This document shows positions 63,105 to 64,000 of a stretch of DNA of 64,000 nucleotides, piece after piece. The position numbers and the translations under genes were made by a program. How positions within the stretch are numbered: position 1 is the stretch's first letter; every line of letters starts with the position of its first letter. A model generated the notes under the pieces. It made no database searches and was not told the DNA's origin. It saw only the letters and a list, made by a program, of their open reading frames with translations. This DNA comes from Sorex araneus (lineage: Eukaryota; Chordata; Mammalia; Eulipotyphla; Soricidae): assembly GCF_027595985.1 (NCBI RefSeq), contig NC_073313.1, positions 112,607,552 to 112,671,551 of the forward strand, in the 5' to 3' direction.

Positions 63105-64000
63105 AACTTATTTTTTTTTATTTTAAATTTTTATTGAATCACCGTGAGATAGTTACAAGGTTTCATGTTTGGGTTACAATCTCACAATGATCAAACACCC
63201 ATCCCTCCACCAGTGCACATTCCCCACCACCAATATCCCCGGTATACCCCCCATTTCCCACCCTCCCCCTGCCACTATGGCAGACAATATTCCCCATACT
63301 CTCTTTCTACTTTGGGGCACTATAGCTTGCAACACAGACACTGAGAGGTCATCATGTTTGGTCCATTATCTACTTTCAGCATGCATCTCCCATCCCAACT
63401 GGTTCCTCCAGCCATCATTTTCTTAGTGATCCCTTCTCTATTCTATCTGCCGTCTCCCCTCCACTCCTTAAGCAGTCTTCCAGCTATGGGGCAATACCCC
63501 TGGCCCTTGTATCTACCATCCTTGGGTGTCAGCCTCATGTGATGCTACCCTACACTGCACAAATGAGTGCAGTCACTCTATGTCTGTCCCTCTCTTTCTG
63601 ACTCATTTCACTTAGCATGACACTCTCCATGTTTATCCATTTAAAAGCAAATTTCATGACTTCATCTCTCCTAACAGCTGCATAGGATTCCATTCCGTAG
63701 ATGTACTAAAATTTCTTTAACCAGTCGTCTGTTTTAGGGCACTTGGGTTGTTTTCATATTTTGGCTATTGTGAACAGTGCTGCAGTGAATATATAGGTAC
63801 AGATGTCATTTCTACTGTGCTCTTTTGCATCCTCAATATATATTCCCAGAAGTGGTATTGCGGGGTCATATTGAAGCTCAATTTCTAGTTTTTGAAGGAC
63901 TGTCCATATTGTTTTCCAGAAAGGCTGAACCAGTTGGCATTCCCACCAACAGTGAAGGAGCATCCCTTTTCCCCCATATCCACGCCAGCACTGGTTGCTT
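63105..64000 (-). mobile_element. L1 3' end, antisense, continues past window
   Basis: Minus-strand L1: T-rich end at 63105-63135, 3' UTR ('TTATTGAATCACCGTGAGATAGTTACAAGG'), then ORF2 end from about 63640. The frame 63754-63963 reads [41 protein letters not shown]. The window ends in the Cys-motif region. Moderately young. Confidence 0.85.

Overview
The window reads as a gene-poor, transposon-saturated stretch of a placental mammal genome, most likely a shrew (Soricidae, probably Sorex). The basis is a recurring tRNA-headed, poly(A)-tailed SINE that I recognise as the shrew SOR type, lineage-specific L1s with 143-bp 5' UTR monomers, and a live-looking RTE/BovB-like LINE family. I found no host protein-coding exon, tRNA or rRNA gene, and nothing prokaryotic. 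Almost every longer ORF is a piece of a LINE.

Layout. 1-6275: SOR SINE, a 5'-truncated L1 3' end, degraded old L1s in both orientations. 6276-7590: a 1.3-kb solo LTR with a 6-bp target duplication. 8072-14952: a 6.85-kb L1 insertion with a 16-bp target-site duplication (TSD). It has two 5' UTR monomers, ORF1 (one frameshift), ORF2 (one frameshift, all endonuclease and RT catalytic residues present), a 3' UTR, and a second, different L1 3' end before the final poly(A). 15-25 kb: old L1s cut by old SINEs, an RTE-derived non-autonomous element, and an RTE copy with an inverted 5' segment. 25978-27193: an antisense L1 carrying a probable 3' transduction. 28.8-35.4 kb: two more LTRs of the 1.2-kb family, a chimeric L1, a microsatellite. 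36-49 kb: old L1 mosaic, tRNA-headed RTE-tailed SINEs, and a 1.2-kb L1-tailed non-coding retroposon with a perfect TSD at 42732-43962. 49.8-52.1 kb: a 5'-truncated RTE, a SOR SINE and an RTE-tailed SINE, each with TSDs. 55.2-60.6 kb: an RTE-derived non-autonomous element, then a 4.1-kb RTE insertion bounded by a perfect 13-bp TSD whose 5' half is inverted (twin priming), itself invaded by a SOR SINE, a 513-bp LTR and a 32-bp poly(A) micro-insert. 60.6-64 kb: old L1s, old SINEs and the 3' end of a younger antisense L1 that runs off the window.

How the parts relate. Two autonomous machineries are visible, L1 and RTE. Each appears to mobilise its own non-autonomous partners: L1 moves SOR SINEs and an L1-tailed non-coding module seen in four places; RTE moves elements ending in the RTE 3' terminus plus a short microsatellite, (GATACA/GTGACA)n or (GAT)n. 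The RTE partners have the RTE 5' region joined directly to the RTE 3' end, with either a GC-rich head or a tRNA-like head. This two-engine parasite network is the most interesting biology here. All assignments come from reading the sequence; no database search was run.
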